Shown: positions 5,757 to 11,496 of the stretch, piece after piece
How positions within the stretch are numbered: the first letter of the stretch is position 1
Layout of the letters: the number at the start of each line of letters is the position of its first letter
Assembly (NCBI GenBank): GCA_021159805.1
Contig: JAGHDT010000374.1
Coordinates: 1 to 11,496 of the forward strand
Reading direction: 5' to 3'
DNA from: Anaerolineae bacterium
Lineage (GTDB): Bacteria > Chloroflexota > Anaerolineae > B4-G1 > SLSP01
DNA: 11,496 nucleotides
Notes under the pieces: model-generated
Database searches by the model: none
Seen by the model: the letters and a program-made list of their open reading frames with translations, nothing else
Told to the model about the DNA's origin: nothing
Made by a program: the position numbers and the translations under genes

Positions 5757-8136
5757 AAGTATCGAGTACACATATGATCTGAAAGGCGTGCGCCTAGACG
5801 CCTATAACGCCGTGGTCAAACCGGACTTTGTCTTTGCCATACCAACTTACATGGTTCGCCGTTGGGCGTCTATTCTTGGCGCGACCGCGTTTTGGCTGCT
5901 GGTGACGCTTCAGCAAAAGACCTATCGCAATCCCAAGGGCAACAACTGGTGCGTCGTCAGCCGGCCCCGCCTGGCCGAGGCGGCTGCAATGAGCGAGGCC
6001 ACCGTCCATCGCTATCTGCACGGCAGACCTTACACCCAATCGCTGCTCTGCCATTGGGTTCGCGTCCCGAGCACGGAGACCGTGCGGCATCGCCCCAGAT
6101 ATCGGTCGCGCGACGGCAAGCTGGTTCAGCCGCCTAACCGCTATACAGTGGTCATGGACGCCCCGCTTGCACCGGTCGATCAGCGCGGGGTGGCTCAGTA
6201 TCTGCTAGAGAGAGGAGAACGCCCCGGAGCGCCAGCCGAGGTCGTCGAACCGGCGCTCCGAGAGCTCAGCACCCGTAGTTTACACCAGCTTTTGGATTTG
6301 TGCAACGAACACGCCGATAGGTTCACGCCTCCAACGAGTTGGAGAAAAGAAGCGTTCTATGCCACAGTCGCGGACGTCGTGCGAGCGTTGGGCGTGCAGA
6401 TGCCCATAGATGCGAGGAAGAGAACGGAGTTCCTGAGCCTGTGCAGCGATGTGCAAAACGCCTTCGTCCGGCAGCGATATGTGGGGACGCAGTATTTCCG
6501 CCGACGATGGCTACCGGAGCTCGGACACAAGCTAGCGTTGGTCGTGGTGTACCTGCGGTCGCTGTGCTTCCACAACGCGGAGACGCGGCGCGACGTGGTC
6601 GATTCACTCACGTTTGGACAGCTGGCCAAGGCCACGAAGGTTAGCGCGCGTTGGTTGAAAGAGATCGACAAGATGCGCCCCGAGTCTAGGCTCTTCTTTC
6701 GCATAGAACGAGCCGGACGCGGCAACGCTCCGCTCTTTCGAGTGAACTTGGTCGATCCGATCACGCCCCAAGACCGAGAGCAGTATGAAGCTTTGCTGCA
6801 TGCTGGTGCATTGAGCGACGGGGTAAGCGAGAGAGGAACTGATGAACCGCTTGTCGCCTGGGTCGACGCGAGACAAGGGAAAAACGAGCCGCCTACAACT
6901 AATGTTGCAGCCGGCGCGACGGAGGAGGGTGGGGGAGACGAAGCGTTTGCAACAAAAACTTGCAGCGAGAAGGGGCTCAAGCGCCCCTCCGGCAAGGCGG
7001 AAGAGACGCTGGAGGAGAAGTGCACTGGTGAACTGCTGAGAAGTGAACTGGTGAACTGCCGGTCGGAGGAGAAGTGCACTGATGAACTGCTGAGAAGTGA
7101 ACTGGTGAACTGCTGGTCGGGAGAGAAGTGCACTGGTGAACTGCTGAGAAGTGAACTGGTGAACAGGGAGAAGTGCACTGGTGAACTGCATATAAGTACT
7201 ATAAGCACTCATATAAGCACTTCAGGAGAGAAAGCACTAAAGCAGCAGCACGCGCGCGCGTCTGCTGCTGCTCAGCTCCTGGAAAACTTCGGCATCGGGC
7301 CACCTGCCAGTGAGCAAATTCTGGCTCGCAACCTGGACGCCAACCACATCCGCGCTTGGATGCTCTACGCCTTGACCCAACCTGGGTTGGATAGCCCAGC
7401 AAAGGCCGCTGGCTACGTGGTGAATCGGCTACTCGCCGACGTTCCCCCGCCAACACGGTTCCTCGATTGGGCGCAACTGACGCGGTCCGACTGGCGGGAT
7501 TTGTGGCGCGCAGCGCAATATGGCGGCGACTATGAAACCGCGCTACGCCCCGAACTAGCACAATTGTTCGATCGTTGGTGCAATGATTTCGCCGATGTGT
7601 TTCCCGCCGGACCGTTTGGTGACGAGACAATTACCCAGTCCCTGATCGACGAGGTCATCGCCGAATTGCACGGCGACCCGGCAACGCTGGACGTTCACGT
7701 GCTGCGAGACGAAGGACCCATCGTCGTCAAACCCGTGACCAATAGCGCGCGAGACTGGCTGCATCGAACAGAGAACGCCTTGCGCGCGGCGCTGCGACAG
7801 CGCGGGATCTACCACCGCCTGCGTGTTGTGGAGGAGGATGGATCGGCGGCGAATATCGCTCCGGATCCAGAGCTCGACACGCTCTGGCGCACGACGCTCG
7901 AGGATCTGGAAACGCGTCTAGCCCGGGTCACCTTCGACCGTCTGCTGAGGGGATCGCGGCTGACCAAACGCAATGGGGGCTACGAAGTGGTCCTTCGAGA
8001 CCCTCACGCAAAGGCATGGGTGGAAGCGCGACTTGCACCACGCATACTGGACGCGCTTGCTAGAACGCTCGGAGATGCAAAAGAAAGGCCCTCCGTGACG
8101 TTTTCTGCCGATGCAGGTGAAGAAATATCTGGGTAG
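5746..8136 (+). CDS. Replication initiator with two winged-helix segments and C-terminal DnaA domain-I-like segment
   Basis: This 796-residue protein is probably the element's replication initiator. Residues 28-92 (FVFAIPTYMVRRWA, then SRPRLAEAAAMSEATVHRYL) look like the first winged helix of RepA_N-type plasmid initiators. A second helix-turn-helix lies at about 287-309 (SLTFGQLAKATKVSARWLKE) and is followed by a wing. Residues 424-482 are a repetitive linker encoded by the iteron-like repeats. Residues 710-787 resemble the DnaA N-terminal domain: LDTLWRTTLEDLETRLARVT, then GYEVVLRDPHAKAWVEARL near 743-761. In DnaA that domain binds the DnaB helicase, so this tail may recruit the DnaB-like ATPase encoded at 10183-11226. 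The start overlaps the lipoprotein gene by 11 bp, so the two are coupled. The protein is far longer than usual plasmid Rep proteins because of the linker and C-terminal fusion. The initiator role is inferred from domains plus the embedded repeats. Confidence 0.8.
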   Translation: MTTESIEYTYDLKGVRLDAYNAVVKPDFVFAIPTYMVRRWASILGATAFWLLVTLQQKTYRNPKGNNWCVVSRPRLAEAAAMSEATVHRYLHGRPYTQSLLCHWVRVPSTETVRHRPRYRSRDGKLVQPPNRYTVVMDAPLAPVDQRGVAQYLLERGERPGAPAEVVEPALRELSTRSLHQLLDLCNEHADRFTPPTSWRKEAFYATVADVVRALGVQMPIDARKRTEFLSLCSDVQNAFVRQRYVGTQYFRRRWLPELGHKLALVVVYLRSLCFHNAETRRDVVDSLTFGQLAKATKVSARWLKEIDKMRPESRLFFRIERAGRGNAPLFRVNLVDPITPQDREQYEALLHAGALSDGVSERGTDEPLVAWVDARQGKNEPPTTNVAAGATEEGGGDEAFATKTCSEKGLKRPSGKAEETLEEKCTGELLRSELVNCRSEEKCTDELLRSELVNCWSGEKCTGELLRSELVNREKCTGELHISTISTHISTSGEKALKQQHARASAAAQLLENFGIGPPASEQILARNLDANHIRAWMLYALTQPGLDSPAKAAGYVVNRLLADVPPPTRFLDWAQLTRSDWRDLWRAAQYGGDYETALRPELAQLFDRWCNDFADVFPAGPFGDETITQSLIDEVIAELHGDPATLDVHVLRDEGPIVVKPVTNSARDWLHRTENALRAALRQRGIYHRLRVVEEDGSAANIAPDPELDTLWRTTLEDLETRLARVTFDRLLRGSRLTKRNGGYEVVLRDPHAKAWVEARLAPRILDALARTLGDAKERPSVTFSADAGEEISG
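7015..7189 (+). repeat. Seven 22-bp direct repeats (iteron-like) inside the initiator gene
   Basis: Copies start at 7015, 7038, 7069, 7092, 7123, 7146 and 7168, giving offsets of 23, 31, 23, 31, 23 and 22 bp. Each begins GAGAAGTG and carries two tandem octamers of the form GTGMACTG-GTGAACTG. Deviations are few: copy 3 has ATGAACTG in its second octamer, and copy 6 ends GAACAG. Copies 1, 3, 5 and 7 have C at position 9 and are read as EKCTGEL. Copies 2, 4 and 6 have A there and are read in another frame as RSELVNC. The spacing of about two helical turns is typical of plasmid iterons. A degenerate further copy may lie at 6831-6850. Confidence 0.9.
7191..7220 (+). repeat. AT-rich triplicate TATAAGYAC, candidate DNA unwinding element
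   Basis: TATAAGTAC (7191-7199), TATAAGCAC (7200-7208) and TATAAGCAC (7212-7220) lie directly after the last iteron. The tract is clearly more AT-rich than the surrounding coding sequence. Tandem AT-rich repeats next to initiator-binding sites are the usual form of origin unwinding elements, such as the 13-mers of E. coli oriC. Function is inferred. Confidence 0.7.
7241..7272. repeat. 10-bp perfect inverted repeat (CAG/CTG) with (CG)5 loop
   Basis: AGCAGCAGCA (7241-7250) is the exact reverse complement of TGCTGCTGCT (7263-7272). The 12-nt centre is five CG dinucleotides plus TC. The arms can form a CAG/CTG hairpin or cruciform, and the alternating CG core is prone to Z-DNA. It lies 20 bp past the AT-rich triplicate, inside the same gene, so it may be part of the origin (primer start, single-strand hairpin or barrier). 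Confidence 0.8.
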
Positions 8137-8144
8137 CAAAGAGC

Positions 8145-8163
8145 GCCTCTCAGAGGCCGTTTT
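8145..8163 (+). terminator. Weak intrinsic terminator after the initiator gene
   Basis: GCCTC (8145-8149) and GAGGC (8153-8157) form a 5-bp stem with a TCA loop, followed by CG and TTTT. It starts 9 bp past the stop at 8136. The stem is short and the T-run is offset by two bases, so termination is probably partial. Confidence 0.4.
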
Positions 8164-8194
8164 CTGACACCTTTGACATAATGTATATTATGTC
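8164..8194 (+). promoter_or_regulatory. Promoter overlapped by a 20-bp palindromic operator
   Basis: A candidate -35 CTGACA (8164-8169) and -10 TATTAT (8186-8191) are separated by 16 nt, and each matches five of six consensus bases. A perfect palindrome, GACATAAT-GTAT-ATTATGTC (8175-8194), covers the -10 and the spacer, so a dimeric regulator bound there would block RNA polymerase. TGACA also occurs twice, at 8165 and 8174. Transcription would start near 8198 and read the recombinase, unknown and DnaB-like genes. The regulator is not identifiable in this window. Confidence 0.65.
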
Positions 8195-8401
8195 GTTTGT
8201 AGGGCAAAAAAGAAAAGCGCCACCACCCACCCTTGCGGAGGTGAAAGTGCAACCAAACGAACGACTCGTACTCTTGTGCGAATCCTATTGCGGCGTTTCG
8301 AGCGGTGGCTCCTCCACCGTTGCCGGCCCCAACGACCGCGACGCCGTCGCTTCGAAAAGCAACCGACCAATTTTCCCTGGATAGTCAGGAGAAATGACGA
8401 C
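8195..8401 (+). other. Structured leader upstream of the second active recombinase
   Basis: About 200 nt lie between the inferred start site and the recombinase ATG. It contains the hairpin CGGTGG-CTCCT-CCACCG (8303-8319) and a second one, GCGAC-GCC-GTCGC (8338-8350), followed by the Shine-Dalgarno AGGAGAA (8387-8393) 8 nt before ATG 8402. An open frame through it ends at 8384, but I cannot support it as a gene. It may regulate translation, or it may be a recombinase site at DNA level. I know no matching RNA family. Confidence 0.4.
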
Positions 8402-9421
8402 ATGGGCCTCCAAGAGACCATAAAACAGTTTCTGGCCGAGTCCGCCTTCCAGCCCAACACCGCTGCTGCCTACCGGCGTGGCCTCGACGCCTTCTGCGCT
8501 TTCTTCGTCGCAGAAAACGACCAACCTGACTTGGACTGCCTGGACGCTGACTCTCTCGTCAGTTTCCTCCGCTGGATGCTCTCGCCTCGGGGTCGCGGCT
8601 ACTCCGAACGCACCGCCAACCTCTACCTCGCCGCCGTCCACCGCTTCCTGGTATGGTTGGACGCAAAACAGCAGCTTCCCCCCGCTTTCTCCCTCTCCCT
8701 GGCCGAGCACCGCCTGTCGGTCCACCGAGGGCGGCGTCGCTCCAACGGTTACCTGCGACGTCCCGTCGATGAGCGGACCCCCCAAATCGTCGCCTACTAC
8801 GACACGCTCCCCCTCCCCATCCCAGACCCCGGCTCTAGCCTTGCGACGCAACAAAAATTGCACAGACAACGCCTCGTTCTCCTCCGCGCCCGCGCCATCG
8901 TCCATACCCTCTACGACACCGCCGCCCGCGTTGGAGAAATCGTCTCCCTCACTCGAGAGCAGGTTCAGGACGGCTACGCCAGCGAGGTCCTCATCACTGG
9001 CAAGGGCGGCCGACAGCGCATCCTATTCTTCTCGGAAGACGCGCAGACCGCTATCCGTGCTTACCTGGCCGAGCGGACGGACCAGAATCCGTGGCTCTTC
9101 GTACCTCATAACGGTCTGTCCGTAGGTCACATCACGCGCACGACTGTGTGGTCGGTCGTCAAGAGCGCAGCTCGCGCTTTGGGGCTGAACGAATCCACCT
9201 CACCTCACACCTTCCGTCACTATCGCGCTACTCAGCTTCTTAACAACGGCATGCCTTTGGAGAGCGTCCAGGCGCTGTTGGGGCACGCCGACGTCAGTAC
9301 GACCCGCGCCGTCTACGCCGTCACTCATACCGCGACCCTGCGCCAGCAGTTGCAGCAATACGGCGCGTCAGCCCATGAGGCTGCTCGATCCCTTGAATCC
9401 GAAGCTGATGAAGTTAGCTAG
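8402..9421 (+). CDS. Tyrosine recombinase (intact active site), second copy
   Basis: This 339-residue XerD-like recombinase performs site-specific recombination. The core-binding domain spans about residues 2-92, with FQPNTAAAYRRGLDAF near residue 16. The catalytic domain spans about 150-320. The active site is complete: R176 (AARVGE), K201 (TGKGGR), H269 and R272 (SPHTFRHYRAT), H295 (LLGHADVSTT) and Y305 (RAVYAV). Start 8402 is chosen over an upstream GTG at 8276 because of the Shine-Dalgarno AGGAGAA and because the added 42 residues would be arginine-rich and unlike the family. It shares little visible sequence with the recombinases at 389-1345 and 3443-4432 beyond the motifs. Its coding strand is rich in C at third positions, unlike the genes at 1602-3333. 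Position at the head of the DnaB-like operon suggests resolution of element multimers or a second mobility function. Confidence 0.93.
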   Translation: MGLQETIKQFLAESAFQPNTAAAYRRGLDAFCAFFVAENDQPDLDCLDADSLVSFLRWMLSPRGRGYSERTANLYLAAVHRFLVWLDAKQQLPPAFSLSLAEHRLSVHRGRRRSNGYLRRPVDERTPQIVAYYDTLPLPIPDPGSSLATQQKLHRQRLVLLRARAIVHTLYDTAARVGEIVSLTREQVQDGYASEVLITGKGGRQRILFFSEDAQTAIRAYLAERTDQNPWLFVPHNGLSVGHITRTTVWSVVKSAARALGLNESTSPHTFRHYRATQLLNNGMPLESVQALLGHADVSTTRAVYAVTHTATLRQQLQQYGASAHEAARSLESEADEVS

Positions 9422-9433
9422 GAGGTTTCGTTC

Positions 9434-10180
9434 ATGGCAGACCAACCCTTCGTTCCCCTGATCGACAGGGGCGCCCTGGAGGAGAGCGATACGACCTGCA
9501 TCGAGAACGTCGTAGTCCCTCTCATGCTCGTGAGGCACGTTGTCGAGCTTCCTGATCCAGGCGCGTTCGCCGACGCCGTGGAGCGATTGCGCGCCGACGT
9601 GACACGGCATGTGCAGTCAGGCGAACGCCAGTATGCATTCGCTGCCGGCCAGACCCCCGGCGGCGATGCCTTGGGCGTCATTCTCTATCCCGCCCTCGAG
9701 AAGGCCGAGATCATCGGGTTGGGCATCGACGATGGGGCTCGAACCTCCAGGATGACCCTTTCCCCCAACGGCCTTCACCTGCTCCACGGCTTCCTGACGT
9801 TCGTGGTGCACTCCCTGGCGGCCCTTCATCCAACCTCCCACCCCTACGGCGTAGAGCGTCCCTTGACCCAGCCGGAGAACGCCGACGTGGCCGCCGTCCA
9901 GCAGGCTCTCCTCGCTCAGGTGGATCCTGACAACATGAACCAGGCTCTGTGTCTCTTCCAGGTGCGCGTCGTGGACTCCTTCGGACGGCCAACGTTCCTA
10001 GATGCCAAATGGTACCCGAATCTGGGACGGGCGTCTTGGGAATGGCGCTTCGTCGAAGAAACGAATGGCCCGATTACCGGCGGCGTCGCTTTCGACATGG
10101 AGTACGCGGCGCTGTTGGCCGGCTTCTTCACCGTCCTCCGGCTTGCCTTCACCGAAGAGTGGTCGTGGCAGGAGAAGTAG
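9434..10180 (+). CDS. Protein of unknown function between recombinase and DnaB-like genes
   Basis: I do not recognise this 248-residue protein. It is probably soluble: there is no signal peptide or long membrane segment, though LHLLHGFLTFVVHSLAAL near 113-130 is hydrophobic. The C-terminal part has ALCLFQVRVVDSFGRPTFLD, then WEWRFVEETNGPITGGVAFD. Tryptophans cluster near the end (WSW before QEK). The start is firm: AGGAGG (9420-9425) overlaps the stop of the recombinase gene and lies 8 nt before ATG. The DnaB-like gene begins 3 bp after this stop, so the three genes form one transcript and coordinated translation is likely. The context makes a helicase accessory or loader possible, but no loader-type ATPase motif is present. 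Confidence 0.85.
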   Translation: MADQPFVPLIDRGALEESDTTCIENVVVPLMLVRHVVELPDPGAFADAVERLRADVTRHVQSGERQYAFAAGQTPGGDALGVILYPALEKAEIIGLGIDDGARTSRMTLSPNGLHLLHGFLTFVVHSLAALHPTSHPYGVERPLTQPENADVAAVQQALLAQVDPDNMNQALCLFQVRVVDSFGRPTFLDAKWYPNLGRASWEWRFVEETNGPITGGVAFDMEYAALLAGFFTVLRLAFTEEWSWQEK

Positions 10181-10182
10181 CT

Positions 10183-11226
10183 ATGCGACGACGAACCAAA
10201 TACGATGAGGTCGTCTATCCCATCTCGGTGGAACAGCCCGTTGCTTTGGCGGACATGGCCTCCATGCTGGATTCACGAATCCGAGAGGGATTCTCCGCCA
10301 CGTTGAAACCAGCGGCCACCGGCTTCACACCGCTCGATGAATATCTCAGCGGCGGCCTCCATGTCGAGGATCTCGTCCTTGTGGGAGGTATCCAGGGCGT
10401 AGGCAAAACGGTCTCTATCCTACAGATGGCGCGTTCCGTCGCGCTGCAGGACCGACTTGCCATCATCGTCTGCTACGAGCACTCCCCCATTCACCTCTTC
10501 TTCCGCCTTTTGTGTATGGAATCGTTCTGGAACCAACGTGAGCCGCCCCTGACCTGGCCGGCGCTTCGAGACGTCATGGTCCGTCAGGGGGACGACCCCC
10601 AGCGCAGCTTCGACCGCGTCCTGTTGGAGTTGCCCTCCGCGCGTGAAGCGTGGGGACGGCTGTCCACGTATATGGACGGCATCTGGCTGGTCATGGGCGA
10701 CGGCGTGCATACCACGGTGGACGTACTGGACATGTTCGTCGCCGACGCCGTTTCCAAGGGGTACACCTCGCCGGTGCTCTTCGTCGATTACGTGCAGATC
10801 GTCCCTGTGCGCCCCGACCCAATGGGCGTGCTGCCGGTGGACAAGGAGCGGATCAGCGTGGTGATGAAGGCGCTGAAGGCCACGGCAATCCGCCATCGCA
10901 CTATCGTGGTCGCCGTCGCCGCCGCCGACGAGCAGGCCCTGCGCCAACAGAGGGTTCACCTGGAGAACTTGTGGGGACCGTCGCTGATGCAGTACCAGCC
11001 CGATACCGCCCTGATCCTAAATCGGGGATCGGCCTCCGCCGCTGGCCAAGGGGCAACGATGATCCGCTTGGGACTCGAGAAGCAACGCAACGGTCCTCAA
11101 GGTGTGGAGTTCGAGTTCGCCCTGCACGGCGCGCACTTCTGTTTCGATCCCCACGGACGGTTGGTCTCCGCCGAAGAGAGCTATCAGCAAGAGAGAGTGC
11201 GGTTGCGTCCAAAGGAGAGCGTATGA
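10183..11226 (+). CDS. DnaB C-terminal-domain-like replicative helicase ATPase, lacking the N-terminal domain
   Basis: This 347-residue RecA-fold ATPase resembles the C-terminal domain of DnaB. TGFTPLDEYLSGGL (46-59) matches the DnaB entry motif. Walker A is GIQGVGKT (69-76), E99 in CYEHS matches the catalytic glutamate after the second strand, and Walker B is VLFVDYVQIV (198-207). LEKQRNGPQG (298-307) matches the DnaB KxRxG segment that carries the arginine finger. The usual N-terminal collar domain is missing; residues 1-40 are short and unlike it. Start 10183 has GGAGAAG at 10171-10176. Upstream in-frame codons overlap the previous gene and give an arginine-rich tail, so they were rejected. 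It probably acts as the element's replicative helicase or a loader, recruited by the DnaA-like tail of the initiator. A KaiC/RadA-type ATPase is the alternative, but the KQRNG segment favours DnaB. Confidence 0.85.
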   Translation: MRRRTKYDEVVYPISVEQPVALADMASMLDSRIREGFSATLKPAATGFTPLDEYLSGGLHVEDLVLVGGIQGVGKTVSILQMARSVALQDRLAIIVCYEHSPIHLFFRLLCMESFWNQREPPLTWPALRDVMVRQGDDPQRSFDRVLLELPSAREAWGRLSTYMDGIWLVMGDGVHTTVDVLDMFVADAVSKGYTSPVLFVDYVQIVPVRPDPMGVLPVDKERISVVMKALKATAIRHRTIVVAVAAADEQALRQQRVHLENLWGPSLMQYQPDTALILNRGSASAAGQGATMIRLGLEKQRNGPQGVEFEFALHGAHFCFDPHGRLVSAEESYQQERVRLRPKESV

Positions 11227-11496
11227 GGCGTATATACACATCGGGTGGACTGGAGCTTGGCGTTCCAGATACCGGTCCGTGGATCGACATCGTTCCTGTG
11301 CCGTCTGGCCGAGTGGTCTCGCTCGAAGAGGGCGCTGAGGCCGCGCAACGCGCGACGTGGTATAGGTGGTCGCGCGAGGTTGTGCGCGAAATGCACATAC
11401 CGACCCTGATCCCGCCAGGGATGAGGGGCGTCGCGGGAATCTCGGAGATGGGCGAGAGTGGGCAGTCAGTGGGTGTCCGCTTCCTATGGTCTCGAA
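11223..11496 (+). CDS. Unknown protein, partial (runs off the window)
   Basis: An open frame of 91 codons starts at ATG 11223, overlaps the DnaB-like stop as ATGA, and stays open to the last base. It begins MRRIYTSGGLELGVPDTG and includes RATWYRWSREVVREMHIP near residues 46-63. No family is recognised. The start-stop overlap and the Shine-Dalgarno-like AAAGGAGAG at 11211-11219 support a real gene coupled to the helicase gene. The Trp/Arg-rich helix could contact DNA or a partner, but this is speculative because the C-terminus is not visible. Confidence 0.7.
   Translation, partial: MRRIYTSGGLELGVPDTGPWIDIVPVPSGRVVSLEEGAEAAQRATWYRWSREVVREMHIPTLIPPGMRGVAGISEMGESGQSVGVRFLWSR

Larger units (their letters stand above)
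7015..7272. other. Putative origin of replication
   Basis: The ordered set of iterons (7015-7189), AT-rich triple repeat (7191-7220) and hairpin (7241-7272) fits an iteron plus unwinding-element origin. It lies inside the gene for a protein with initiator-like winged helices. In RepA_N plasmids the origin is known to lie within the rep coding region, and phage lambda has its origin within gene O. I saw no DnaA box of the TTATNCACA type near it. The call is inference from architecture. Confidence 0.65.

Noticed and set aside
7015..7189. Repeats considered as a CRISPR array
   Set aside because: The units are only 22 bp with 0-9 bp between them, which is too short for spacers, and they lie inside a long open reading frame.
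6357..7212. Two long minus-strand open frames (283 and 202 codons) opposite the initiator gene
   Set aside because: Both owe their length and Ser/Phe- and Gln-rich repeats to the iteron array on the other strand. No ribosome-binding site or domain is visible, while the plus-strand protein has recognisable domains.
8181..8384. Small plus-strand open frame (67 codons) in the recombinase leader, with a possible GTG start at 8247
   Set aside because: The ATG lies within the promoter palindrome with no Shine-Dalgarno. The GTG version has GGAGG nearby, but no recognisable protein features. It remains a weak candidate for a leader peptide.
8276..8401. N-terminal extension of the second active recombinase from GTG 8276
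   Set aside because: The extension is arginine-rich and unlike the family, it crosses two hairpins, and ATG 8402 has a well-spaced AGGAGAA.
9949..10182. Upstream extension of the DnaB-like gene
   Set aside because: It fully overlaps the well-supported gene at 9434-10180 and has shadow-frame composition. ATG 10183 has its own ribosome-binding site.

Overview
This looks like part of an integrated mobile element in a bacterium of moderately high GC content. The evidence is a tyrosine integrase gene beside a complete tRNA-Gly(CCC) gene, a conjugation-type membrane protein, and a replication module with its own initiator, probable origin and DnaB-type ATPase. The taxon is not certain. Strong AGGAGG ribosome-binding sites, the TTG/GTG starts and a small lipoprotein of a kind I associate with Chloroflexota make that phylum my best guess, held loosely.

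Layout: (1) At 133-310 lies tRNA-Gly(CCC) with its own extended -10 promoter and intrinsic terminator. (2) At 389-1345, minus strand, is an intact tyrosine recombinase pointing at the tRNA, the usual arrangement at a tRNA attachment site. (3) At 1602-3333, plus strand, are a PrgI-like membrane protein and a NYN (LabA-like) ribonuclease-type protein. (4) A 62-bp nested inverted repeat at 3341-3402 separates these from the next block. (5) At 3443-8136 four closely spaced or overlapping genes follow: a tyrosine-recombinase-like protein without its catalytic tyrosine, a Cas4/AddB-like Fe-S protein whose nuclease motif is degenerate, a small lipoprotein, and a 796-residue initiator with two winged-helix segments and a C-terminal DnaA domain-I-like segment. 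(6) At 8145-8401 are a weak terminator, a promoter with a 20-bp palindrome over its -10, and a roughly 200-nt structured leader. (7) At 8402-11496 are a second intact tyrosine recombinase, an unknown protein, a DnaB C-terminal-domain-like ATPase, and a gene that runs off the window.

The most striking structure is inside the initiator gene at 7015-7272. Seven near-identical 22-bp direct repeats spaced 22-31 bp apart (iterons) are followed by three AT-rich TATAAGYAC repeats and a 10-bp CAG/CTG hairpin with a (CG)5 loop. The same 22-mer is read in two different frames, so the DNA appears to be under selection rather than the peptide. Together these look like an iteron-plus-unwinding-element origin embedded in its initiator gene. 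A plausible model is that the winged helices bind the iterons, the TATAAGYAC tract melts, and the DnaA-domain-I-like tail recruits the DnaB-type ATPase encoded downstream. The roles of the dead recombinase, the Fe-S protein and the lipoprotein in the same operon are unknown, and this set is the best candidate here for an undescribed system.

Positions 1-132 hold no gene that I can support. The 256-bp gap at 1346-1601 holds only a short inverted repeat and an unusual two-codon leader.
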